64,000 nt of DNA, taken from positions 186,001-250,000 of the forward strand of contig JAKLMB010000014.1 in NCBI GenBank assembly GCA_022813625.1, in the 5' to 3' direction. The notes beneath the pieces are model-generated. The model had not been told where the DNA came from, made no database searches, and saw nothing but the letters and a program-made list of their open reading frames with translations. The DNA is from Aaosphaeria pasadenensis. Its lineage: Eukaryota; Ascomycota; Dothideomycetes; Pleosporales. A program made the position numbers and the translations under genes. This document shows, piece after piece, positions 42,817 through 53,200 of this stretch. Every line of letters begins with the position of its first letter. The stretch's first letter is position 1.

Positions 42817-43560
42817 CTACCACTTCGCCTCCTTCTTCGCCTGAAACTCCTTCACCACCGCAACCACCCTGCCCAGCGCCGCAAGCCACTCCTCCAACCT
42901 CTGCGTAACCTTCGCCTGATCATCCCCCAACTTCGCATAGAAATCCTTCCTGTACGGCGTCGCCGACATGGCGGCGCTGAACAGCGGCTTCACGATGAAC
43001 GAGTGGTGCGGCTTGAGCGTGTTGCCGTAGGCGTCGCGGAACGAGTTGGAGAGCTCTTCCGCGGGGTTGGACACGTTGCGCTGGAGGGCCTGGGCCGTGA
43101 AGTCCAGGCCGCGGATCAGCCAGACGAGGCCTTCGGTTGCGGTGTGCTTTTTCTCGGCGAGTTCGTTGAGGACGAGGGATTGGAGGGTCGTGGAGAGGGT
43201 GGGGGCCGCGAGTTGGCGGTCGCGGATTTTCTGAAGAGAGGGGGTTAGGAGGGTGGTTTTGGGGGTTGGGGATGGGGATGGGAAGATGGGGTACCTTGAT
43301 GTTGCCGGACATGTCGCTCTTGACGGGGGTGAAGGCGGCGGAGCCGAGGACGTCTGGTGGGTTGGTTAGTTTGGTTGTTCTTCTGGGGTGGATTTTGGAA
43401 TGATGGGAGGCATACCGAAGAGAGTGATCAAGCTCTCAGCAGCCTCGAGGAACTCGGTGGTGGAGACGGCATTGTCCTGGCTGGCGTCGACGGGGACATC
43501 GACGAAGCTCTTCTTGAGGGTGTCGAAGAAGGTTCCACCTGGGGGGAATGCAGCGGCCAT
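42817..43560 (-). CDS. Glycolipid transfer protein (HET-C2 family)
   Basis: Three exons (43560-43416, 43353-43295, 43230-42817) join in phase to 205 residues, the typical GLTP size. The fold's motifs are in place: TTEFLEAAESLITLFDVLGSAAF, TPVKSDMSGNIKKIRDR (the Asp and Asn that contact the sugar headgroup), ALVWLIRGLDFTAQAL-like residues with Trp and Arg (GLVWLIRGLDF), and a His in the C-terminal half (LKPHHSFIV). The family moves glycosphingolipids between membranes in the cytosol. In Podospora anserina the same family supplies het-c2, whose alleles trigger incompatibility with NLR-type partners. Start and stop are certain. Confidence 0.93.
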
Positions 43561-44840
43561 TGTGATGACGTTGTGGGGGGAGGGATTGTGGTGGGTGTTG
43601 TTGTTTGTTAGTTGGTTGTAGAGAGGAAGATGAAGTTGAGGTTGAGGTTGAAGTTAAGGGTCTCAGGGACGGGACAGGTGTTGTCGGTCGGTATTGGTAT
43701 GGGATGGGTATTGGCTTGAATGAGGTGGTTTTAAGTGGATCCCGTGTATCGGACTAGGTAGAGTCTGGATCTTTCCAATGGAGACGAGACGTAATTCCCG
43801 TGCTAGTAAACTACTTATAAGTATTGAATACTCGTAATCCCTTAATGTATTCGTTTCAAGTGTTGAAGGCGGTGTGGAAAGCAGTCGTGGTCGTTGGCTA
43901 CTGTGCCCTCTCTGTACTTACGAGTGAATGGTGGGGGCGTTTGGAGGGTTCCGCTTGGCGGCGGGGCAAGGGAATCGGCATCCCAAATTGCCTATTACGG
44001 AACTACAGCTTCGTATGGCATCAATTGACGAGATGTTCTTCGGATTGAAACCAATTGAGGGAGACGATGAACGTCGGAGCTAGAAGTATGAGCGTACAAC
44101 TGATCCAATGTCATCTATTTTTAGATGCGTATGTCATGACCTTTGTCCAATTAATAACTCCCCTTGACCCTGGATTGTGTTTAGAGATCAGATCCAACGA
44201 TATATGCCGTCTTTCTTGACTTTAATAATATGATGGATATCGAAGCGTTCATCGATGCATTCTGCTACCATAGAACACACTGTACTCACAACCAAAACGA
44301 GCTCCATCAGGTCTTCATCCATTTCATCCAGTGCTTATCTATTCGCAATTATCTTCCACTTCTGTGAATTACAACAATGAGTTCGTTAAATGGACAATTC
44401 CCTCACTGTTCTATCTTCCCTATCTTACACAAATGATTTATGTATACAAATATGCGTTCAGTTATGGCTACCTAGATATATTGAGATACTCTTATATCCC
44501 AAACTATAGGTCTCTTCTGACCATGTACTGCTCAACCAGATTTTGGGTATCGTCTTAATGGTGCTCCCTGCTCTTAATGGTGGTAATCTTCAATCTCAGT
44601 CTTTTCATGTGCCCCCAATTGAAGCATCGATGGCTTTCGTACTCGTAGCAGCAAGAGCATGTCACTGCTGAAGGCCCCTGGAAAACCGGACAGCTATCGT
44701 GCCATCTTCACCTCGGTGTCGTGGCGTCCCTCTGCACCCATTCGAACCGTTCCTCACCATAGCACACAATCCTCTTCTCCACTTGCTTCCAATATCGTCC
44801 GCCTTCCTTTCATGACATGACACGATACCATCTCAACAAC
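43561..44840. other. 1.3 kb intergenic; no gene
   Basis: It contains the upstream region of the GLTP gene and the 3' flank of the Imp2-like gene. Short frames only. Confidence 0.5.
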
Positions 44841-45719
44841 TCACTCCAAAAACGCCCCCGGCAACCTCCCATCCCCCACCCGTCCCTCCACAACCCTACT
44901 CTCCCCAGCCCTATCCCCCTTCCCCGTCCTCTTATCTCCAACACCCACAAACCCCTTCCCCCACCCCCTCCAAACCCCCACCGCCCTCCCATCAACCAAC
45001 GCCAGACTCACCGGCCCAAAGTCCCTAGAATCGTAACTCCGCCGCCAATTGTCGCCCTCCACCCACACATGTCCTGTCGGCACCTTCACGCCCTCCCAAT
45101 CCCCCTCCTCTTCCCTCCCCCTCTCACCTCGCCCGTCATCGTCGCTGGAGGAAGGTAGGAGAGGTGGCAAGCCATCCGTGTACGAAAACACACGCCGTCC
45201 CCTGGTAACAGGATCGTCTTCCCAGCTCCCGACCCCGCGCTTGGGGAACACGACGTCCCCCGCGACGCCGAGCACGCGCTTGATGCTGAGTTCCTCGGGC
45301 GCGTGCGGCTTGCGGAAGGTTATGACGTCGCCTCTGGAGACGCCGCCCGAGGGAGCCGAGGGCCCTGAGGTACCCGAGGAGCTGGAGAAGCCGGAGAAGA
45401 AGGAGGAGAAGGAGGACAGGCGGGATATGAGGACGACGTCGCGCTCGCCGCGGGCGTGGGCGTGCGGCGAGAGCGTGGGAGACATGGAGGCGCCGTTTAC
45501 GATGTCGATGCTGAAGAGGTTGTCGCGGGTGAAGAGGAGGAGGGAGAGGGTTGTTAGGAGGGTTAGGGAGAGGTGGGCGTAGTTGTGTGATGATGATGAG
45601 CTGGCGGTGGATGGTTTGCGCGGTGGTGGTTGTGGTGGGCGTTGGCGGGTCGAGGAGGCGTATGGGCGGCGGCGGGGGAGGGCGAAGAGTTGGGGGCGGT
45701 GGTGTATTCGGGGAGGCAT
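44841..45719 (-). CDS. IMP2: Mitochondrial inner membrane protease subunit 2 (S26 signal peptidase)
   Basis: Single exon of 292 residues. An Arg/Pro/Ser-rich presequence is followed by a membrane span (LSLTLLTTLSLLLF). The nucleophile box NGASMSPTL has the catalytic Ser78, and the Lys box SIKRVLGVAGD has Lys147. The C-terminal box GHVWVEGDNW...SYDSRDFGPVSLALVDGR is complete. Imp2 matures intermembrane-space proteins together with Imp1. The protein is longer than yeast Imp2 (177 residues) because of a Ser-rich insert of ~25 residues between the Ser and Lys boxes, an acidic insert before the last box and an extended C-terminus. The gene symbol is by family; Imp1 is less likely given the NW-type last box and KRV context. 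Confidence 0.85.
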   Translation of the reverse strand: MPPRIHHRPQLFALPRRRPYASSTRQRPPQPPPRKPSTASSSSSHNYAHLSLTLLTTLSLLLFTRDNLFSIDIVNGASMSPTLSPHAHARGERDVVLISRLSSFSSFFSGFSSSSGTSGPSAPSGGVSRGDVITFRKPHAPEELSIKRVLGVAGDVVFPKRGVGSWEDDPVTRGRRVFSYTDGLPPLLPSSSDDDGRGERGREEEGDWEGVKVPTGHVWVEGDNWRRSYDSRDFGPVSLALVDGRAVGVWRGWGKGFVGVGDKRTGKGDRAGESRVVEGRVGDGRLPGAFLE

Positions 45720-46429
45720 TTTGATGGTGATGATGTTTGTGATGTTGGGATGTTGTGATGTTTGATATCTTTTTTCAGAGATGTTCCGACCACCAACTGA
45801 TTACCTCCCCCGGGATTCCAATGGCAAAAAGAGAACAGAAAAGAGTTTCGAAATGCCACCGCCCCTCACCAAACCATCAGGACCATTAATTCAAACTCGT
45901 TTCGATCCCTTCACACATGAGAAGCAATCAATCGAGTAACATCTCCCCTTCACGACCATCAACCGACCGTCTGAAGTTCACCCAAGCTACCCATATCCAC
46001 ACTAACCCATCCTAGCTAGCGTCGACCAAAGCTCCCCCACAACCCGTGTTTTCATCTGATAAGATTAGATGGATGGAATGTGACATCGTTCGTGAATCTA
46101 GAGCGGGTGGGAAAGGATGTGGAGAGAGGAAGGAAGGGAAGAGCAGAACTGCGTTTAGTATTCTTGTATCGCGTCATATCGTGTGTTGTACATCGTAGAC
46201 TTAGATCCTAACAGCCTCACTTCCTATATAAATTCACCATTCACGATCAAAAAGCACTCAAGAGTAGATAGTAAGGTTTGTTGATTTATACAGTCAGTCA
46301 GTCAGTCATCTTTACTTCGATCGGCCTTTAACTTTAAAATCCGTGCTGTTTGATCGTCGTCCGGGAGTGTAGGCGGGGTAGGGTAGTGTACGTAGTCTAA
46401 GGGTGAGGAAAAGACGTGGGGAAATCTAT
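45720..46429. other. Intergenic; no gene
   Basis: It holds the Imp2-like promoter and the 3' UTR region of IDH2. A short CAGT tetramer repeat (about four units) lies near 46290. Confidence 0.5.
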
Positions 46430-48029
46430 CTATTTGAGGGCCTTGATGACGGCGTCGGCGTACTCGTAGGTCTTGGCCTTGCCGCCGAGGTCGCCGGTGA
46501 TGGACTGTGAACAGGTGAGTTAGTATATGTCTTAGATGTGGATTGGGGGAAGGGGAGACGGGGGAGGCTTACCTTGCCCTCGGCGAGGACCTTGAAGATT
46601 GCGCTCTGGATGTTGGAGGCGTGGTCGTTGAGACCCATGTGCTGGAGCATCATGATGGAGGAGAGGAGGAGGGCGGTGGGGTTAGCGAGCTGCTTTCCGG
46701 CGATGTCGGGGGCGGAACCGTGGACGGCCTCGAAGATGGAGCACTCGTCGCCAATGTTGCCGGAGGGGGTGAGGCCGAGGCCGCCGATGAGGCCGGCGCA
46801 CATGTCGGACAGGATGTCGCCGTACAGGTTGGGCATGACGAGCACCTTGTCGTTGTAGGGGGTCGGGTCGGTGACCATCTTGAGGCAGGTGTTGTCGAGG
46901 AGCTCGGCGTCGAACTCGATGTCGGGGAAGTCCTTGGCGACGTCGCGGGCGGTGCTGAGGAAGAGGCCGTCGGACATCTTCATGATGGTGGCCTTGTGCA
47001 CGGCGCGGACCTTCTTGCGGCCGATGGACTGGGCGTGCTGGAAGGCGAAGCGGAGGACGCGCTCGGAGGCCTCGCGGGTGATGAGCTTGATGCTCTGGAC
47101 GACGCCGTCGACGACGACGTGCTCGATGCCGGAGTACTCGCCCTCGGTGTTCTCACGGATGAGCACGGTGTCGACACCATCGTAGGGGGTCTTGTAGCCC
47201 TGGATGGACTGGCAGGGTCGGACGTTGGCGAAGAGGTTGAAGGTTCGGCGGAGGGTGAGGTTGAGAGAGACGTGGCCCTTGCCGACGGGGGTCTGTGGAT
47301 ATCGTTAGCGGGGGTTGTTGTTGTCGTCGTCGCGGGGGTCGCATGTATATCTCTCAATTCAAAAAGACATATACACGATTGGGGTCGTCATACGGCGAGG
47401 GGTCCCTTGAGCGCAACGTAGTTCCTGGTGACACTGGCGATGGCCTCGTCGGGAATGACAGTCTTTCCGTTCTTCAATTGGGGGGTGACGTCGACCGACT
47501 CCCACTTGATGGGCACCTTTTCCACAGAAAAAATCGTCAGCAATACATCCTCAATCCTTCGCATCGTTGTGAGGTTCTCATACATTGGCGGCGGAGTAGA
47601 TGTCCTTGACGGACTGCGCGATTTCCGGTCCGATGCCGTCTCCCTCAATGAGGGTAACTGTGTATTTGCCCTGTATTCGATCTCCACGTCAGCCTTCTGA
47701 TATTCGATTCCCTTCTCTTCCCAATCCTCTCGAGCGGACGAGCATTGGTGTTTCCCTTCTTATCATTCTGGTGGCTTACGTCGTTGCCCTTGGTTCCCTT
47801 GAACTTGGCGACCCTCTCGTGGGCAGCGGGAGCGGCGTAGTTTCGCGATTGAGACTGCCCGATAGTTAGCCAATGTGTCTCCTCCCTCTTGCTCCAATGC
47901 CATTGAGGCGTTCCCGAGCACGGCGAGACTTACCTGCGCGAGCGCGGGTGCCGCCCACCTGGAAGCTCCAGCATTCGCACGGTAGAGGCACTGCCGCGCC
48001 GGGGCGGCGAACGATCGAGCGGCCAGCAT
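46430..48029 (-). CDS. IDH2: NAD-dependent isocitrate dehydrogenase subunit 2, mitochondrial
   Basis: Six exons (48029-47934, 47854-47780, 47670-47584, 47516-47394, 47292-46573, 46504-46430) close in phase to 391 residues. The product is one subunit of the mitochondrial NAD-IDH that oxidises isocitrate in the TCA cycle. The first exon is a classic mitochondrial presequence (MLAARSFAAPARQCLYRANAG). Enzyme landmarks: LIEGDGIGPEI, LNLTLRRTFNLFANVRPCQS (substrate Ser/Arg cluster), LIRENTEGEYSGIEH, KATIMKMSDGLF (Lys) and MPNLYGDILSDMCAGLIGGLG (metal-binding Asp residues). The family's C-terminal GSAPDIAGKQLANPTALLLSS is also present. The catalytic Tyr/Lys pattern fits Idh2 rather than Idh1. The small 5' exons mean its coding is easily missed without splicing. 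Confidence 0.95.
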
Positions 48030-49171
48030 CTTTTTCCTTTTTCGAAAAACGATGGAAAAATCCCAATTAACTCAATGGTAAAGCTACGCGAACCGGTCGT
48101 AGCTTTTTTTGACGTTTGGGCGGGGGGAGAGAAGTGTGGACGGAGTAGCGGAGGTGGTGGAAAGGTTGGAAGGGAAGCGTAGAACAGAAAAAGCAAAGCT
48201 CTATTACTGTCCTTCCGATCCAAGCAGAATCAGATTACCGGCCGAGCGAGCTGTGCATGGGCCACGTCCGCCAAGCCCACGCTGTATCGTATGTAGTACA
48301 TACTCGTACTGTGTACATATTTGCTTGCACTGTACCCTACCAACCTACTTTGTATAAGCTACTTCGTTACATGGGATAGTTAATACGATCTCTTAAGATA
48401 TTTATGTGGGTGTGTAGTATCTATCAGATGAGGTGGTATCACATGTCGTTTCCCTTACTATTCCATCATCCTTCACCAAAGAAAAAAAACTCTTCACTTT
48501 GATTTGGTTATATTGTTTCATCCCGCGGGCATTGCATGCATATATGTAGGTATGCAATGCAGGTACCGCTTACTCTATCTACATATGTATTTAATTATTT
48601 TATTCTACAATAATAGTGCCTCATCCTCATCATCTTCCCGTAGCTGCAAACAAATGTAACAATTATTGCCGTCCCAACTGCCTTGGGTGCGCCGCTTTTT
48701 CTTTCATCCGCGGTCTTAACAGACGAAGACAGCCGAGACTAGGCCCGGATAGGAAGCCACCAAGCGCCCGAGCTAGGCTACTTGTCGATTTTCGTCCCGG
48801 GTATCACCGTGGCTATGAGTAGGTTAGGTTGCTACATATCCGTGTGTGGAAATGGAAAAGGGTATTGTGTGAGGATGGTGTTCGTGACGATGAAGGTATA
48901 AATGTATAATTGGGAGTTGAGAGTCGTTGTGTCGTCGAAGTTGGTCTTGCATATATCGTGCTTTTTGGTTGAAGGAAATAGGATGCCGTAGGATGACGTG
49001 CTGTCGTTTGGTGAAGATGCGCTGGATGATCGTGAATGGAAAAACGGAAAATGGAATATGAAATATGAAATGCCGTTTGGTCTCGGCTGGACTTTATATA
49101 CGAATCTATGTCGTGGACTCGTCGTCGTCGTCGTCTCGAAATACTACTGTTGTAAACATATGCCCCGCTCT
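48030..49171. other. 1.1 kb intergenic
   Basis: IDH2 promoter region with AT-rich and T-rich stretches further downstream (48350-48620). No gene seen. Confidence 0.5.
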
Positions 49172-50287
49172 TCAAACAGGCATCTCCACAGGCGGACTCG
49201 GCGTCGGGGCCATGAAAGCAAACTCAGGCGATCCAGGATTACTCCCATACACCGATCCCCAGCTCGCGATTCGAACCGTCGATGGCCGTGGACTCCTGGC
49301 GAGCATCGGCGTAGAAACCGCAACCGCAGTCGCCGCCGGCGTGTTGTTGCCATGATTATTGAAGATGGGGAAATCGGCGACCCAGATCCTCTCGTGGCGC
49401 ATGGGACTCTCGTTTACGATGAGGCCATCTGGGAACTTGGATGGCGGGTACTGCGGCGTGAAGCCCTTCCATAATTTGGCGCGGCGGTAGTGGAGTGCCT
49501 CGGGGGAGCGTCGCCATTTCCAGCGCTGGTATAGGAAGGCGGTGATGGCGGTGATGAGGATGATGGATAGCACACCGACTGCTATGCCGACGCCCATGGC
49601 GGCTGACATGGAGAGAACAGGCTTGGATTCCAGGTTGTGGGCCTCTGTGGTCGGTGATAACAAGCCGGTGGTGAGTGAAGGGCTACTTGTTATGGATGAT
49701 GTAGGAAGGTTTGACGCAGTGATAGATCGATGTGAGATGGCCGTGGATGAGGGGGAATTCGAGGCTGATGCAGTTAGAGTAGCTGTCTGAGACGATGGAG
49801 CGTTCACTGTCGAGAAGGCAGAGTCATTGATATCGTCCAAGCGTACAAAAGATATTGCCTGTCCCGGTTGTGGTTGTATGATATCTTTATTCATACGGAC
49901 TCCTGCGGGATCTGATAGATCAAGATGGTATCCGGCACCGTCCTCCACATTGCTAAAATGAAATGTCCCATCGCCCCATGGTTCAATCCTCCAGAGCATC
50001 GATAGATTGGTTGAGTTCGAGATCCATGCTTTTATCTGCTTTTCTGAAGTCCCTTGCTCAGTTGTGGCTAAATATCCGCTAGGTCCTGAAGCTTTGGTCC
50101 GGAGCATAAAAATGGATGATGCTACTGGGTACAGTTGCCACTGCTGTGTGGGGAGATTGTTATCGGATTTGGCAGACGAAACGGTCCCTTCGCCTCCAGC
50201 TCCGTGGGTTGTACCAGTCATTGACTTTTGAGATTTAATAGAGGCTGCCGAGGAGATTCGATACCAGTTATTCGTGCGGAAATCCAT
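49172..50287 (-). CDS. Single-span membrane protein with lectin-like (ricin-type) ectodomain
   Basis: The frame from Met at 50287 gives 371 residues. Residues ~1-160 contain repeated aromatic motifs (NNWYRIS, QQWQLYPVASSIFMLRT, LSMLWRIEPWGDGTFHFSNV, GYHLDLSD) that fit a beta-trefoil ricin-type fold. A Ser/Thr-rich stalk (~60 residues), one membrane span (GVGIAVGVLSIILITAITAFLY) followed by RWKWRR, and a ~110-residue cytosolic tail follow. This layout recalls fungal surface sensors. No cleavable signal peptide precedes the ectodomain: only an upstream non-ATG codon run (LLLCFA) is hydrophobic, so a 5' exon may be missing. Carbohydrate binding is inferred. Confidence 0.72.
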   Translation of the reverse strand: MDFRTNNWYRISSAASIKSQKSMTGTTHGAGGEGTVSSAKSDNNLPTQQWQLYPVASSIFMLRTKASGPSGYLATTEQGTSEKQIKAWISNSTNLSMLWRIEPWGDGTFHFSNVEDGAGYHLDLSDPAGVRMNKDIIQPQPGQAISFVRLDDINDSAFSTVNAPSSQTATLTASASNSPSSTAISHRSITASNLPTSSITSSPSLTTGLLSPTTEAHNLESKPVLSMSAAMGVGIAVGVLSIILITAITAFLYQRWKWRRSPEALHYRRAKLWKGFTPQYPPSKFPDGLIVNESPMRHERIWVADFPIFNNHGNNTPAATAVAVSTPMLARSPRPSTVRIASWGSVYGSNPGSPEFAFMAPTPSPPVEMPV

Positions 50288-53200
50288 GGCGGCAAAGCAG
50301 AGCAACAACAAAAAACAGAGAGAGACATTAACGACAGACTGGGATAGAGCGGAAGGAGAGGCACAAAAGAATGAGGTACATTGCTGTATACCATGATGTT
50401 CATGCTGCGCCGTCCTTTAAGCGCCAATTTGCACAGCTCTGATATTGCAGCATCAATCTGTCCTACGACGAATGAGGACGGTTCGACTAGTCATTTAAAG
50501 AGGCGTTGGAGGCTGTTACTTCCCAGGCACAGCTGCTGATGCAGCAGCATCTTTCCTGTATGGCGGTTTAAGAACACTGCAGATGTAGAGTTTGAGTAGA
50601 ATAGTAATTAGAGGCGAAGGAACGCTGCGATTCGTACGATATATTGACAGTTGGCATTGTCGTGTGGAGTGGATTCCTTTAAGACTTCCCTATTTGATGG
50701 GGAGCTGGAGGCTTCGTTGTTCTATGCAAGCACTCGTTAGTGTAGGCGGTTAAACAACGCCACATAAGGGCGGCCCCCAAGTTCTGATATGTTCATAATC
50801 GACCGCGAACAAATTCCCCTGGAAATGAAAATGTATGAATAGCTCTTGAATGAGATCCTCTCATGTGGATATAATTTCGGGGTGCTCGTTCGAATGGTAC
50901 GAGTACAAGTATGTTCCTAATGGAGCAAGATATGTCACGGCCAATCCAGATCGTTCGAAAAAATTGATTCGCGAGAGGAACTCTCATGCGTTGGCCATAC
51001 GCCGCAATCCAATCCTAGGCCTAGGCTGGGAAGGGCCATTGGTGAAACGCTATACGGCTGGACTGTATGCCTTGCGCTGAAGGGTTAAGCAGTTGTCGTT
51101 CCTGGATGGCAACAGTCGATAGAACCTACTTCGTATTGTGACGGATCCTGTGGACAAGGCGCATTTCAAGGTACATATTTGGTATTTGGTCTGTATAGAG
51201 TTAGTTTTAACACCTATTCGTTAGCATCGCAAGAAGCGTCATAAAGCAATGTTCTGATTGCCGCATCACTCCATCTGTCGCGAAGTAGTTAGGCACCTGT
51301 GTGTGGTTGTTGCGGATTGGGAGGCCCTGGTTTTACGTGGAAGAATAAGAGAGATGTTAGGATCCGAAATCTTGTATATGAACTCTGGACGTCGGGCCCA
51401 TGAAATATCCAGTAGCTAGTATTTGTTCATCCAACTCGTGCAACGAACTATTGGCTGCTTTTGCTCAGCCGTTAGTACCTGTTGTACGACTCTAATAAAA
51501 GTGGTGACGATGCGATGCATTGTTCTGCGGTAGGTTTATTGACTTCTCATAGGTGCGGGCGTAATGGAAATTCAATGAAAGCCCATGTTGCACAGCATGG
51601 CAAATCCAATAACAGCGGGTTATTGAGTGACGCGCGACGCGCAGGTAAACAAGGGAAAAACACTGCAGGCTCCTTGATAACAGTTGTGTTCACTCTGTCG
51701 AAACATCCGACGTGGATGACGTATATTTGGAGGTGGGCGCACAGTAGATTGCACACAGCACATGCAGTGATGTCAAGAGCAGTTCATCTCCATTAGAGAA
51801 GCCGTGATAGCCGTAGCGGTGGCCGAGGAGACCAGTAGTGTTGGCAATTCGAATGTGTAATCACGATACACCCAGGACCATGCGCAATATTCAGACTTGA
51901 AACAACAATACAAAACTTGCTCCCTTCAAGTCCAAGTTATGACGACGTGAGGAAAAGCGTGACCGCAGGACTTATTGGAATTACGACGATGGCAGACGGG
52001 ACGAAAATCCTATTGTGGAAATGGCGAATAAAGTCGAAACTCGAAAGACAATGGACCCGAGGCCTAGCCACGGCATCTTGGAAGAATCGGCACCCCAGCA
52101 GGGAATGCTTTTGCAGGGCTGACGCCACATGGAAGCACTACGAGCCTTGGCTAAAATGCCGTGGACCTCATCCTCGCAAAGCCCAATGTTACCTCGTACC
52201 TACGACGTTCTTTCGTTCGCCTGGGCAACCACGCTGCAAGCTGGGAGTTAGCTTTAGTAGTCGGGTTGGCGATGCAAAGTTTGTCCCTAAGCAATTGAGG
52301 TTATGCAAGCTTTTAGTTCACTCGCCAGCATCTTGCTTGTTCGACTGAAGAGAGTCCCTTGAACGTGGGTTTTCAGGCCGTCCAGGGCATCTCACGTTCA
52401 GGGCAACCCAGGGGACCTGAAGGGGACCTGAATGGGACCTGAATGCTTAGCCATGATAATTGAAGACGTATTTTATCAATAGCATAATAGGTACAGTGGC
52501 TACGCATGCGATCGCATGGTCCGGTAGCGGCTGTTTCCTCCGACTCCACATTGGTTAGCATACGGCATCAGCTGCACGGTACACCTTGCTCCACACTCTC
52601 TGGCCGTGACATCATCGCGATGGATGTCTGCGCGAACGGCCGTGATACGAACGAGGGTGCGTCGCAGGGTGCATGGGCGATTCGTGGAAATTTGCATTGT
52701 GCCTCGACCCAAAACGGGGCATTATTGTTAGAGAAGGTCTTGGAAAAAAGCAGGTTGGCGGAAACAAAATGGTGCGTGCGGAATCTGATGGGTTCGATTT
52801 ATTTGATGAGATGAGGGACGATCGATTCGGGGAGCAGTAGTTAGTAGACCCAGAGTGAATCAGGATGAAGACGGAATAGCACCAGCTGTTTCAGAGCCAA
52901 AATCTACAAGGATGCATCCGCGGCGGAGTGTGAATGGCTGAATGGGTGAATGCAACGACTGGTGGCATGCCTACTTTCGGCAATTCGAGCCAGCACCAGT
53001 GAGAGAGCAGGGCACAGAGCTGATCCCGAAAGCGAAACAGGCTCAACCACGCAATCATTGTCTGACATGGCGTGGCTCGAGGCGAAGGTTAATGGCAGTG
53101 CGGATGGGACAAATTGGAGATGCGCATGAGCAATTGATTGATTACGACGCCGAGTGGATTCTCGATTAGGCGTCAGCGAGGCTCTGCTCTCGTAGTGGGG

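Noticed and set aside
42496..43248. Plus-strand frame spanning the end of the methyltransferase gene and the GLTP gene
   Set aside because: It runs out of phase through one recognised gene and antisense through another; no domain of its own.
44331..44558. Plus-strand 75-codon Tyr-rich frame
   Set aside because: AT-rich intergenic DNA, no conserved pattern and no start context.
46543..47421. Long plus-strand frame (292 codons) opposite IDH2
   Set aside because: It is the antisense shadow of the GC-rich IDH2 exon; its Val/Asp/Gly/Glu-rich composition is that of a reversed coding frame.
51917..52348. Plus-strand frame of 143 codons
   Set aside because: No recognisable motif, unusual Trp/Cys/Arg content and no splice partners.
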